Origin: Polaromonas sp. OV174
Lineage (GTDB): Bacteria > Pseudomonadota > Gammaproteobacteria > Burkholderiales > Burkholderiaceae_C
Direction: 5' to 3'
Length of the DNA: 64,000 bases
NCBI RefSeq assembly: GCF_900112285.1
Contig: NZ_FOKZ01000007.1
Location: 62,001-126,000, forward strand
The notes below the pieces were generated by a model. It was not told where the DNA came from and made no database searches. It saw only the letters and a list, made by a program, of their open reading frames with translations. Positions 30,252-38,510 of the stretch are shown in pieces; position 1 is the stretch's first letter; each line of letters starts with the position of its first letter. Both the position numbers and the translations under genes were made by a program.

Positions 30252-33176
30252 TTACTGACAGGCCTCGCAACCTGGATCGTCGATGGCGCAAAACTTGATA
30301 TCGGTCGCGGGCGACGCATCCATCTGCGCTTGCGCTGCAGTGGCGGCTGCTTCAAGCATGCTGATGCCGCCGACGCGTGCGGTCTCTGGCCCTGCTGCCG
30401 CAACCGATGACACCGCGTTCATCTTGCCCGCTTGCACTGTCGATTTCTCGGCGTGCGTGGCGCTCATGGTGCGCAGGTAGTAGGTGGTTTTTAAGCCGCG
30501 CACCCAAGCCAGCTTGTAGGTTTCGTCGAGCTTCTTGCCCGAGGCGCCGGCCATATAGATGTTGAGCGACTGGGCCTGGTCAATCCATTTCTGGCGGCGC
30601 GATCCGGCTTCCACAATCCACGAGGTTTCGATTTCAAAGGCGGTGGCGTACAAGGCCTTGATGTCGTTCGGAACGCGGTCTATGGGGCGCAGCGAGCCGT
30701 CAAAATGTTTCAGGTCCACCACCATGACATCGTCCCACAGGCCCAGGCGCTTGAGGTCGCGGACCAGGTAGTGGTTGATGACGGTGAATTCGCCAGACAG
30801 GTTGGACTTGACCGAGAGGTTGCCGAAGCAGGGTTCGATGCAGGCATCCACGCCAATGATGTTGGAGATGGTGGCCGTGGGCGCAATGGCGACGCAGTTG
30901 GAATTGCGCATGCCGTCCTGGGCAATTTTCTTGCGCAGGGCATCCCAGTCCAGGGTTGCGGAGCGATCAACGTCTACATAACCGCCGCGTTCTTTGGCCA
31001 GCATGTCCAGCGTATCCAGCGGCAGGATGCCCTGATCCCAGAGCGAGCCCTTGTAGCTGGCGTACTGGCCGCGTTCCTTGGCCAGTTCGGTCGATGCCCA
31101 GTAGGCGTGGTAGCAAATCGCTTCCATGGACTGGTCGGCAAACTCGACGGCGGCCTGCGAGGCGTAGGGCACGCGCAGCTCGTACAGGCAGTCCTGAAAG
31201 CCCATCAGGCCCAGGCCGACTGGACGGTGGCGCATGTTGGAGTGGCGGGCTTTTTCCACCGCGTAGTAGTTGATGTCGATCACGTTGTCCAGCATGCGCA
31301 TGGCGGTGGTGATTGTTTTCTTCAGCTTGTCGTGGTCAACCGCACCGTCCTTCAAGTGCTGAACCAGATTGACCGAGCCCAGGTTGCAGACGGCGGTTTC
31401 GGTTTCGCTGGTGTTGAGCGTAATCTCGGTGCACAGGTTGGACGAGTGCACGACGCCGGCGTGCTGCTGCGGCGAGCGGATGTTGCAGGCGTCCTTGAAG
31501 GTGATCCAGGGATGGCCGGTCTCGAACAGCATCGAGAGCATCTTGCGCCACATGTCGGTGGCCTGCAGTTTGCGCGACGGCTTGAGCTCGCCGCGTTCGG
31601 CGCGCGCTTCGTAGGCGACATAGGCTTTTTCGAAATCCGTGCCGAACTTGTCGTGCAGGTCTGGCGTGTCGGATGGTGAGAACAGCGTCCAACTGCCTTT
31701 TTCCATGACGCGGCGCATGAAGAGGTCGGGAATCCAGTTGGACGTATTCATGTCGTGCGTGCGGCGACGGTCATCACCGGTGTTCTTGCGCAGCTCTAGG
31801 AACTCTTCGATATCGAGGTGCCAGGTTTCCAGGTAGGCGCAGACCGCGCCCTTGCGCTTGCCGCCCTGGTTGACCGCCACGGCGGTGTCGTTGACGACCT
31901 TCAGGAAGGGCACCACGCCCTGGGATTCGCCGTTGGTACCCTTGATATGGGCGCCCATGGCGCGCACCGGGGTCCAGTCGTTGCCCAGGCCGCCGGCAAA
32001 TTTGGACAGCAGCGCGTTTTCCTTGATGGCGTCGTAAATCCCGCCCAGGTCATCGGCCACGGTGGTGAGGTAGCAGGACGACAGCTGCGAGCGCAGGGTG
32101 CCGGCATTGAACAGCGTGGGCGTGCTCGACATGAAGTCGAACGACGAGAGCACTTCATAGAACTCTATGGCTCGTTCTTCGCGGTTTTTTTCATTGAGCG
32201 AGAGCCCCATAGCCACGCGCATGAAGAAAGCCTGTGGCAATTCAATGCGCTGCTTGCGCACATGCAGGAAGTAGCGGTCAAACAGGGTCTGCAGGCCGAG
32301 GTAGTCAAACTTCAGATCGCGCTCTGGTTTGAGGGCCGCACCCAGGCGAGCCAGGTCAAACTGCTGCAGTTGTTCGTCCAGGAGTTCGTTTTTGACGCCT
32401 TTGGCAATGAATTCGGGAAAGTAGCTGGCGTAGCGGATCGCCATGGCTTCCTGATTCACTTCCTCGCCCAGCACTTCCTTGCGGATGGTGTGCAGCAGCA
32501 GGCGGGCAGTGGCGTAGGTGTAGTCGGGATCTTTTTCAATCAGCGTACGCGCCGCCAGGATGGAGGCTTTGTAGACTTCCTCAATGGGGACGCCGTCATA
32601 CAGGTTGCGCATGGTTTCCGCAACGATGGGGTCTGGTTTGACATCGGCGCCCAGATTGGCGCAGGAGGCCTCAATCAGTGCCTGCAGGTTGCGGATATCC
32701 AGCGCCACCTTTTTGCCACCGTCCATCACGTGCAGCAGTGGGGTCGCAGGCGTTTGGGTTTGCACCTGCTTGGCGCGTTCTTGATTGTGTTTTTCACGGT
32801 AAAGCACATAAGCGCGGGCAATCTCGTGGTGTCCACCGCGCATCAGGCCCAGTTCAACCTGATCCTGCACATCTTCAATATGAAACGTGCCGCCGCTGGG
32901 GCGTGAACGCATCAGGGCCCGGACAACGGCCTGGGTCAGGGTCTCTACCGTCTCGCGCACGCTGGCCGATGCCGCTCCCTGGGTGCCGTGAACGGCCAGA
33001 AAGGCCTTCATCACAGCCACGGCGATCTTGTTGGGCTCAAAAGGAACCACCGCGCCATTGCGGCGAATGATCTGGTAATGGGCGAGAGTATTGGAGGCTG
33101 CGCTGGCGTGATTGTTGGCGGAATCGCTCGCGGGAACGCCGGACGGCACGGGCACGACATGTTGTGCTGTTTGCAT
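30252..33176 (-). CDS. nrdA: Ribonucleotide reductase class I, alpha subunit
   Basis: NrdA, 974 residues, reduces ribonucleoside diphosphates to deoxy forms. An N-terminal ATP-cone (about residues 36-125) starts at YQIIRRNGAVVPFEPNKIAVA and should confer dATP inhibition. The active-site cysteines lie in SQLSSCYLTT, SSNLCTEI and AVCNLGSVNL, and the C-terminal redox pair in DPGCEACQ. The ATG at 33176 is preceded by AGAGGAAATC; an upstream in-frame start at 33245 lacks support. The C-terminal tail from about residue 915 is low in complexity. Confidence 0.96.
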   Translation of the reverse strand: MQTAQHVVPVPSGVPASDSANNHASAASNTLAHYQIIRRNGAVVPFEPNKIAVAVMKAFLAVHGTQGAASASVRETVETLTQAVVRALMRSRPSGGTFHIEDVQDQVELGLMRGGHHEIARAYVLYREKHNQERAKQVQTQTPATPLLHVMDGGKKVALDIRNLQALIEASCANLGADVKPDPIVAETMRNLYDGVPIEEVYKASILAARTLIEKDPDYTYATARLLLHTIRKEVLGEEVNQEAMAIRYASYFPEFIAKGVKNELLDEQLQQFDLARLGAALKPERDLKFDYLGLQTLFDRYFLHVRKQRIELPQAFFMRVAMGLSLNEKNREERAIEFYEVLSSFDFMSSTPTLFNAGTLRSQLSSCYLTTVADDLGGIYDAIKENALLSKFAGGLGNDWTPVRAMGAHIKGTNGESQGVVPFLKVVNDTAVAVNQGGKRKGAVCAYLETWHLDIEEFLELRKNTGDDRRRTHDMNTSNWIPDLFMRRVMEKGSWTLFSPSDTPDLHDKFGTDFEKAYVAYEARAERGELKPSRKLQATDMWRKMLSMLFETGHPWITFKDACNIRSPQQHAGVVHSSNLCTEITLNTSETETAVCNLGSVNLVQHLKDGAVDHDKLKKTITTAMRMLDNVIDINYYAVEKARHSNMRHRPVGLGLMGFQDCLYELRVPYASQAAVEFADQSMEAICYHAYWASTELAKERGQYASYKGSLWDQGILPLDTLDMLAKERGGYVDVDRSATLDWDALRKKIAQDGMRNSNCVAIAPTATISNIIGVDACIEPCFGNLSVKSNLSGEFTVINHYLVRDLKRLGLWDDVMVVDLKHFDGSLRPIDRVPNDIKALYATAFEIETSWIVEAGSRRQKWIDQAQSLNIYMAGASGKKLDETYKLAWVRGLKTTYYLRTMSATHAEKSTVQAGKMNAVSSVAAAGPETARVGGISMLEAAATAAQAQMDASPATDIKFCAIDDPGCEACQ

Positions 33177-33315
33177 GATTTCCTCTTTTGCTGTGTTGTG
33201 TGACGGGCTTGATGCGTGGTTCGGGGCAGTTTTAAAGCTACCCAAGGCCGGTTCAAACGATGAACAGATACCTTGAGAAATTGGCCCGAATGCATCAACC
33301 TGCGTTAGGGCTTAG

Positions 33316-33363
33316 ACACTATAGCTAGTGTGCTGGGGTAATACAAGCCACTACCTGTAGTGT
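33316..33363. promoter_or_regulatory. Tandem NrdR boxes upstream of nrdA
   Basis: Two 16-base near-palindromes, ACACTATAGCTAGTGT (33316-33331) and CCACTACCTGTAGTGT (33348-33363), match the NrdR box consensus (close to ACACTATATATAGTGT). They start exactly 32 bases apart, about three helical turns, which is the usual spacing for NrdR. NrdR represses ribonucleotide reductase genes when dATP is high. Confidence 0.85.
33318..33346 (-). promoter_or_regulatory. Promoter of nrdA inside the NrdR operator
   Basis: On the minus strand TTGTAT (33341-33346) and TATAGT (33318-33323) are 17 bases apart. The -10 lies within the first NrdR box and the -35 sits just before the second box. NrdR binding would therefore block RNA polymerase directly. 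The nrdA leader would be about 135 bases. Confidence 0.65.
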
Positions 33364-33456
33364 ACTTTGACGGAATAAGCTTGTGCTCCGGGAGGGTTTT
33401 TTGGGCCTGTCTTTACGCCTGATTCGGCCTCGGGCCTGATGCCTTCTGGCTTGCGC

Positions 33457-33484
33457 AAAAAAAACGGAGTGCGGATGCGACTCC
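33457..33484 (-). terminator. Second, weaker terminator between ampD and nrdA promoter
   Basis: On the minus strand GGAGT and ACTCC (33480-33484 with 33466-33470) close a 9-base loop and are followed by eight U residues (A-run at 33457-33464). The stem is short but the U-tract is long. It probably backs up the ampD terminator and shields the nrdA promoter. Confidence 0.5.
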
Positions 33485-33555
33485 CCGCAGACTTTGGGCT
33501 GCAAACCTTGATCAGTACTTGCTGGGCAGGGTTGGCGACCTTGAGTTTTCAAGCC

Positions 33556-33581
33556 AAAAAATGCCACCACGGCATGGCGGC
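33556..33581 (-). terminator. Rho-independent terminator after ampD
   Basis: A 7-bp stem with one G-T pair (33563-33569 with 33575-33581) and a 5-base loop is followed on the minus strand by six U residues (A-run 33556-33561). It is 15 bases past the ampD stop and ends the ypjD-pilS-pilR-ampD operon. Confidence 0.75.
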
Positions 33582-33595
33582 GGATTCGAATTGTC

Positions 33596-34198
33596 TCAGA
33601 TTTTTAAGGGGAAACCCTGATCTGTGGCTGCCAGTGAACTTTGGAGTTGCCGCCAGTCAAATCCGGCGCCGGGGTCGTGCTTGCGTCCCGGTGCAATGTG
33701 CTCATGTCCGGCAATGTGGGCAATGGGATAGGCCTGCAGCAGCGCCGCGCAAAGTCCTGCCAGGGTTTCGTATTGAGGGGCTTCAAACAGGCCGCCCTCC
33801 AGTCCTTCCAGCTCAATGCCTATGGAGTCGTCATTGCAGTTGCTGCGCCCCCGGTAGCTGGATGGCCCGGCATGCCAGGCCCGCTCATCGGCGCTGACAA
33901 ATTGCCAGAGCGAACCGCCGCGGGTGATAAAAAAGTGGGATGAAACCTGCAAGCCACGAATCCCCTGGAAATAAGGATGGGCATCCCAGTCGAGCTGATT
34001 GCAAAAGAGGCGCTGTACGTTGCCGTTGCCGAACTCCCCGGGCGGCAGGCTGATGGAATGAATGACGATCAGGTCAATCGGCGCCTGGAGCGGGCGGGGA
34101 CCGAAGTTGGGTGATGCCAGGGCGCGGGCATAACGGTACCAGCCCTTGTGCCACAGGGGCTGGCTGCTTGTGGGGTTTAGAGGCTCAGGCGGGTTCAT
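33596..34198 (-). CDS. ampD: 1,6-anhydro-N-acetylmuramyl-L-alanine amidase
   Basis: AmpD, about 200 residues, is a cytoplasmic zinc amidase of peptidoglycan recycling and indirectly sets AmpR-dependent beta-lactamase induction. Zinc ligands are in LIVIHSISLPPG, and in AGHEHIAPGRKHDPGAGFDW near the C-terminus. WYRYARALASPNFGPRP is the usual N-terminal motif. Starts at 34219, 34216 or 34198 are all possible; 34198 is chosen as closest to the conserved part. It overlaps the end of pilR by 14 bases. Confidence 0.92.
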   Translation of the reverse strand: MNPPEPLNPTSSQPLWHKGWYRYARALASPNFGPRPLQAPIDLIVIHSISLPPGEFGNGNVQRLFCNQLDWDAHPYFQGIRGLQVSSHFFITRGGSLWQFVSADERAWHAGPSSYRGRSNCNDDSIGIELEGLEGGLFEAPQYETLAGLCAALLQAYPIAHIAGHEHIAPGRKHDPGAGFDWRQLQSSLAATDQGFPLKI

Positions 34199-35627
34199 CG
34201 GCTGCGTCGCCTGCATCATCGTTGCCGGGCGTGGCGATTTCCAGACGGGCGATGCGGTAGCGGATCTGGCGCAGGCTCAGGCCCAGTTTGGCGGCCGCGG
34301 CCGTGCGGTTAAAACCGGTTTCCTGCAAGACCTTGATCAGGATATTGCGCTCTTGCTGATCCAGAAAATCCTGCAAATTTTCGGGGATCACCACATGGCT
34401 TTCCGGTGCTGCGTCGAAATGCAGACCGCTGTCTTCGCCAAGAGCCACGGCACGGTGCAGTATGTTTTCCAGCTCCCTGACGTTGCCATTGAAGGGCCGC
34501 GAGCGCAGTTGCTCCAGCATGGGCGGGCTCAACTCTGGAGGGGCGAAGCCGGACTCCTGGCAGATTCGGCAGAGCAGGGCCTGACAAAGCGCTGGCAAAT
34601 CTTCAAGCCGCTCGCGCAGCGCCGGCATCACAATCTCAATCACATTGAGGCGGTAATACAAATCCTGGCGAAAGCTTCCGGCCAGGACTTCCGCCGCTAG
34701 GTCTTTGTGCGTGGCGCTGACGATGCGTACGTCTACCGTGTCTTCCTGGGTTGATCCCAGCGGCCGCACGGTGCGCTCCTGAATGGCCCGCAGCAGCTTG
34801 GATTGCATGGTCAGGGGCAAGTCGCCAATCTCATCGAGAAACAGGGTGCCGCCCTTGGCCGTCTGGAACAGCCCCAGCCTATCCTGCGTAGCGCCGGTGT
34901 AAGCGCCTTTGCGGGCGCCAAAAAACTCGGCCTCCAGCAGGTTTTCCGGAATGGCGCTGCAGTTGACCGCGACAAACGGGCTGGCGGCCCGGTGGCTGCA
35001 GTCATGTACCGCGCGCGCCACCAGCTCCTTGCCGGTACCGGATTCGCCCTGGATCAAGATCGGCGCCATGCTGCCGGCTACTTTGACGATGCGAGCCTTC
35101 ACCGCCCGCATGAGCGGCGATTCGCCGACCAGTTTTGCAAGAGCCGAGGCGTCGCCTGGTTTGGCCGCCGTAGCAGTCGGCCCGGCGACCGGCGCCGGCA
35201 TGCGTGCTTCGCCCTGGAGCAAGGGGGGCTCGAAGTTTTTGCTGCCTTGAATCGCAGAAGCCACGACGCTGCGGAACTGCTTCAGGTCGACCGGTTTGGT
35301 GAGGTAGTCAAAGGCCCCTGCCTTGAGCGCTTCCACCGCATTTTCGGCCGAGCCATGCGCCGTGATGACCACGCAGCGCTCGCTGCGTTGCTGGGTCGCC
35401 AGGTCGCGCAGCAGCTCCAGCCCCAAGCCGTCGGGCAAGCGCATGTCTGTGATGACGGCGTCAAAGCGCTGTTCCTTGAGGTGTTCGCGGGCCTGCAGCA
35501 GATCGCCGGCCGCTTCCACCCGATAGCCTTCCCTGAGCAGCGTCAGTTCATACAGGGTGCGCAAATCCGGCTCGTCATCAATGACAAGAATGCGGGCGGG
35601 GGCAAAAGCAGGTGCTTGCAGGCTCAT
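34185..35627 (-). CDS. pilR: NtrC-family response regulator PilR
   Basis: A 480-residue sigma-54 activator. The receiver domain has ILVIDDEPD and the phospho-acceptor Asp in VITDMRLPDG. The AAA+ domain has Walker A GESGTGKE and the sigma-54 contact loop GAYTGAT (Tyr replaces Phe of GAFTGA). The C-terminal Fis-type helix-turn-helix is FNRTAAAAKLGLSLRQIRYRIARL. With the adjacent PilS kinase it should control type IV pilin genes, which are not in the window. The ATG at 35627 is preferred over a TTG at 35639 that would overlap pilS. Confidence 0.92.
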   Translation of the reverse strand: MSLQAPAFAPARILVIDDEPDLRTLYELTLLREGYRVEAAGDLLQAREHLKEQRFDAVITDMRLPDGLGLELLRDLATQQRSERCVVITAHGSAENAVEALKAGAFDYLTKPVDLKQFRSVVASAIQGSKNFEPPLLQGEARMPAPVAGPTATAAKPGDASALAKLVGESPLMRAVKARIVKVAGSMAPILIQGESGTGKELVARAVHDCSHRAASPFVAVNCSAIPENLLEAEFFGARKGAYTGATQDRLGLFQTAKGGTLFLDEIGDLPLTMQSKLLRAIQERTVRPLGSTQEDTVDVRIVSATHKDLAAEVLAGSFRQDLYYRLNVIEIVMPALRERLEDLPALCQALLCRICQESGFAPPELSPPMLEQLRSRPFNGNVRELENILHRAVALGEDSGLHFDAAPESHVVIPENLQDFLDQQERNILIKVLQETGFNRTAAAAKLGLSLRQIRYRIARLEIATPGNDDAGDAADEPA

Positions 35628-35631
35628 GGTC

Positions 35632-37338
35632 TCAGACAAGTACGGAGTCGAAAGAATACTGGCCGGGATTCAAGGAGTGTGATGCCGGCCGGAAGATGAC
35701 AAAAAATTCGTTGCCCTCGGTAGCTGCGCGCAGTGCACGCTGATAACCAATCAGGGCGCCGTAGCGCTCGCACAGCTCCCTGCATATATAAAGGCCCAGC
35801 CCGCTGGAGCGGCTTTCGGAGGAAAAGAAGGGCTCGAACAGATGCGTCTGCACCGTAGACTCCAGCGGCTGGCCGTCGCTCCACACTGCCAGCCTGGCCT
35901 GGCCAGCTGCCACCAGTTGGGTGCTGATTTCAATCGCATGGCTTGAATCGCTGGTGTAGCGCAGGGCATTGTCCAGCAGATTGATCATCAGGCGCCGCAG
36001 GTGTTCGAAGTCGAAGTAAACCGCCGCCTGGCTGGCGCCGGTGATGAGGCGGATTCGTTCCGAGGCGGCATTTTGACCTATCCAGTCGGCGGTGATGCGG
36101 GCAACTGCCTCGTCCAGCACCAGCAGCGTGGTCTGGGGCGCAGGAATTTGCGCCTGGGCACGTGAAATGTCCAGCACCTCATCGACGATTTTGGCCAGGC
36201 GCTGGGCGTTTTGCCTGACCATGGTCGTCAGCTGGCGCTGGCCGGTGTCAATCAGGTCTTCTTCCAGCAAGGCATTGGCTTGTGAAATGGCGGCCAGCGG
36301 GTTTCTGATTTCGTGGGCGACTGCCGCCGACATGCGACCCATGGCGGCCATTTTTTCCAGGCGCACGCGGGCTTCCATTTCCCTCAGGTCTTCAAGAAAC
36401 ATCACGCAGCGGTTCTCGTGCGTGCCGTCCTGCGAGGCGGCCAGGCGGGTGCGCACCTGCAGCCGCCTGGCGTTGCGGGCCGGATCCTCGAGGCTGATGT
36501 CCGCCTGCTGCGGCGACAGGGTGATAAAAGTGCGATGAATCAGCTCGACCAGCGGTTGCCAGGCCGCTTGTGCTGTCAGCAGGAAGGGCGCGGCATGATT
36601 CGTTGCCAGCAAGCGCCGGGCGGCTGGATTTGCCGAACGCACCGTGCCCTTGACGTCCACCACCAGCACGCCGTCGCCCAGGGCTTCAATCACCAGCTCG
36701 TTGACCTGGGTTTGCATGCGGGCCGCAGACTGACCGCGTCTGGCCCGCCGCTCTTCCCGTGCCAGCCGCAGGGCCAACTGGTTGGCCAGCAGGGCCACTA
36801 GAAAAAAGCCCGAGCCGCTCAGGCCCGCCTGCAGAAAGCTGGCATTGAAATCTCCGCTGCCGTGCAAAGAGCGCCACCAGGCGTCGGCCAGCAGCAGCAG
36901 TGTGACGCTGGCGGCCGTACCAAAGGCCAGCAAAATCGGGCCCAGCACAGAGGACAGCAATACTGGCAGGGCAAACAGCGGGGTGTAATTGATGCCACTG
37001 GACTGCAGGAAGTTGAGCAGCGAGAAGGCGATGACGTCCACGCCAATCGTTGAGAACCATTGCGCATCCATGGTGCGGCCGGGCGGGCGTGGCCGTGCCC
37101 ACAGCTTGACCGCCAGCGTGGCGCACAGATAGGCGGTGCAAACGGCCATGGCGCCGTGAGGGCTGGTGCCCAAGGCATAGACGGCGGCCTGCAGCGACAC
37201 CAGCACGGCGGCAATGGCGATGCGGGCCGTCATGAAGACCCGCCAGAGTCGGCCGAAGGAGCTTTGTTCGGGTTGGCGCTCCCAGGCTCCGGACGTTTCT
37301 TCTGCCGATTCGAGCCAGGCGTTGATTCTGTGGTTCAT
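35632..37338 (-). CDS. pilS: Sensor histidine kinase PilS
   Basis: A 568-residue membrane kinase with about six N-terminal membrane segments (residues 40-200), a PAS-like domain (ALGDGVLVVDVKGTVRSANP) and the H-box VAHEIRNPLAAI. ATP-binding motifs are NLLDNALRYT and SSGLGLYICRELCERYG. This domain order matches PilS. It begins immediately after the stop of the PP0621-type gene, with no gap, and pilR follows after four bases. Confidence 0.92.
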   Translation of the reverse strand: MNHRINAWLESAEETSGAWERQPEQSSFGRLWRVFMTARIAIAAVLVSLQAAVYALGTSPHGAMAVCTAYLCATLAVKLWARPRPPGRTMDAQWFSTIGVDVIAFSLLNFLQSSGINYTPLFALPVLLSSVLGPILLAFGTAASVTLLLLADAWWRSLHGSGDFNASFLQAGLSGSGFFLVALLANQLALRLAREERRARRGQSAARMQTQVNELVIEALGDGVLVVDVKGTVRSANPAARRLLATNHAAPFLLTAQAAWQPLVELIHRTFITLSPQQADISLEDPARNARRLQVRTRLAASQDGTHENRCVMFLEDLREMEARVRLEKMAAMGRMSAAVAHEIRNPLAAISQANALLEEDLIDTGQRQLTTMVRQNAQRLAKIVDEVLDISRAQAQIPAPQTTLLVLDEAVARITADWIGQNAASERIRLITGASQAAVYFDFEHLRRLMINLLDNALRYTSDSSHAIEISTQLVAAGQARLAVWSDGQPLESTVQTHLFEPFFSSESRSSGLGLYICRELCERYGALIGYQRALRAATEGNEFFVIFRPASHSLNPGQYSFDSVLV

Positions 37339-37578
37339 CTAGCCACCGGCCTGGCGGCGGTGGGCATCACTGCAGTAAATGCCGTGGCTGCCTATCAGAG
37401 CCTCAGACTTGGGTAGATGGACCTGGCACAGATCGCAGGCAACGATTTCCGTGACCCCCTGGCCTTTTGGCTGGGGCGCAGGAGCGGCCGGCTTGGCCTC
37501 TTTTATTTCGGCTTGCCGGTTGTGGCGCCAGAGCCAGGCCACCACTAGCACCAGCGCCATGACCAACAGATACTTCAT
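37339..37578 (-). CDS. PP0621-family small membrane-anchored protein
   Basis: A 79-residue protein with one N-terminal membrane helix (YLLVMALVLVVAWLW), an Ala/Pro linker and a C-terminal metal-binding-like motif CDLCQVHLPKSEA with YCSDAHRRQ. This matches the PP0621 family, a treble-clef-like protein next to pilS in many beta- and gammaproteobacteria. Function unknown. It overlaps ypjD by four bases. Confidence 0.82.
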   Translation of the reverse strand: MKYLLVMALVLVVAWLWRHNRQAEIKEAKPAAPAPQPKGQGVTEIVACDLCQVHLPKSEALIGSHGIYCSDAHRRQAGG

Positions 37579-38393
37579 GTGCGCCTCAGAATGACTTCAA
37601 GCACAAAGTGCGAACCCGCGTAACCCAGCAGCAGCAGGCCGGCGCCCAGGTAGAGCACCCGAGTCGCCTTGCGGCCGCGCCAGCCCAGGCGCGCGCGGCC
37701 TATCAGCAAGCCGGCGAAGACCAGCCAGGCCAGCACTGAAAACACCGTTTTGTGACTCCACTTCCAGGCCAGACCCGGGCCATAAAGCGTTTCGGCGAAC
37801 AGCCAGCCCACAGCCAAGGTGGCGGACAACAGCACAAAGCCGGCTTCCACAAAACGAAAGGTGAGGCGTTCCAGTGTCAGCAGCGGCACACCGGCATCGG
37901 TTTGCGTGGCCTGCCGCATCGAGCGTTCGGCCCGAATCATCAGCCAGCCGTGCACCACCGCCGCCGCAAACAGTCCGTATGAAGCGATGCCCAGTGCCCA
38001 GTGCAGCGGCAACCAGGGCGAAGCAATCATGTGGTAGCTGGTGCCCGGAAAAATCAGCGCCAAAATGACGGCGGCGCTGCCCAGGCCGGCCAGTGCCCAG
38101 TGTGCATGCAGCTGCGGAAACAGCCGGCGTTCAATCGCATAAACCGACAGCACCAGCCAGACGGTCATCGATAGTGCGGGGGCGAAACCAAAGCGCGGCG
38201 GCGTGCCCAGCAGGCCGTCCGCCAGGGTCAGCGCATGCAGCAGCCAGGCTGCCAGCAGCAGGCCGCGGATAGCGCGGGCGCCCAGTCGCTGAGTGGCCAG
38301 CGCCAGCACGGCATAGGCGATGGCGGCACCGGCTGCCGCCGCAAGACCCCACCAGGCGCTGAAAGCTAAAATGGAGGGTAGGAAGGATTTCAT
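37575..38393 (-). CDS. ypjD: Cytochrome c assembly (CcsA/HemX)-like membrane protein YpjD
   Basis: A 272-residue protein with about eight membrane segments. Conserved parts are WLPLHWALGIASYGLFAAAVVHGWLM, WKWSHKTVFSVLAWLVF and GYAGSHFVLEV. It belongs to the CcsA/YpjD family that neighbours ffh in many proteobacteria. The apparent ATG at 38393 and the first seven codons (MKSFLPS) fall inside domain VI of the adjoining group II intron, whose predicted 3' end is near 38371. The true N-terminus may therefore be supplied by the intron, or restored from an exon beyond 40840 by splicing. From residue 9 (LAFSAWWGL) onward it looks like a normal family member. Confidence 0.85.
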   Translation of the reverse strand: MKSFLPSILAFSAWWGLAAAAGAAIAYAVLALATQRLGARAIRGLLLAAWLLHALTLADGLLGTPPRFGFAPALSMTVWLVLSVYAIERRLFPQLHAHWALAGLGSAAVILALIFPGTSYHMIASPWLPLHWALGIASYGLFAAAVVHGWLMIRAERSMRQATQTDAGVPLLTLERLTFRFVEAGFVLLSATLAVGWLFAETLYGPGLAWKWSHKTVFSVLAWLVFAGLLIGRARLGWRGRKATRVLYLGAGLLLLGYAGSHFVLEVILRRT

Positions 38394-38415
38394 TGCTGAA
38401 ACCCCTCCCCCCTAA

Positions 38416-38449
38416 GAACCGTACGTGCGCCTTTCAACGCATACGGCTC
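38416..38449 (-). other. Group II intron domain V
   Basis: The minus strand reads GAGCCGTATGCG, TTGAAAGG, then CGCACGTACGGTTC: a 34-nt hairpin with the AGC catalytic triad, a GAAA terminal loop and the asymmetric bulge. This is the most conserved ribozyme part of group II introns and fixes the strand and 3' side of the element. Confidence 0.92.
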
Positions 38450-38510
38450 AAGCACAACCACTGGCTTGATAGATTTAACGAGCTGCATGGCTCTAGTCTA
38501 TCGCGCCAGA

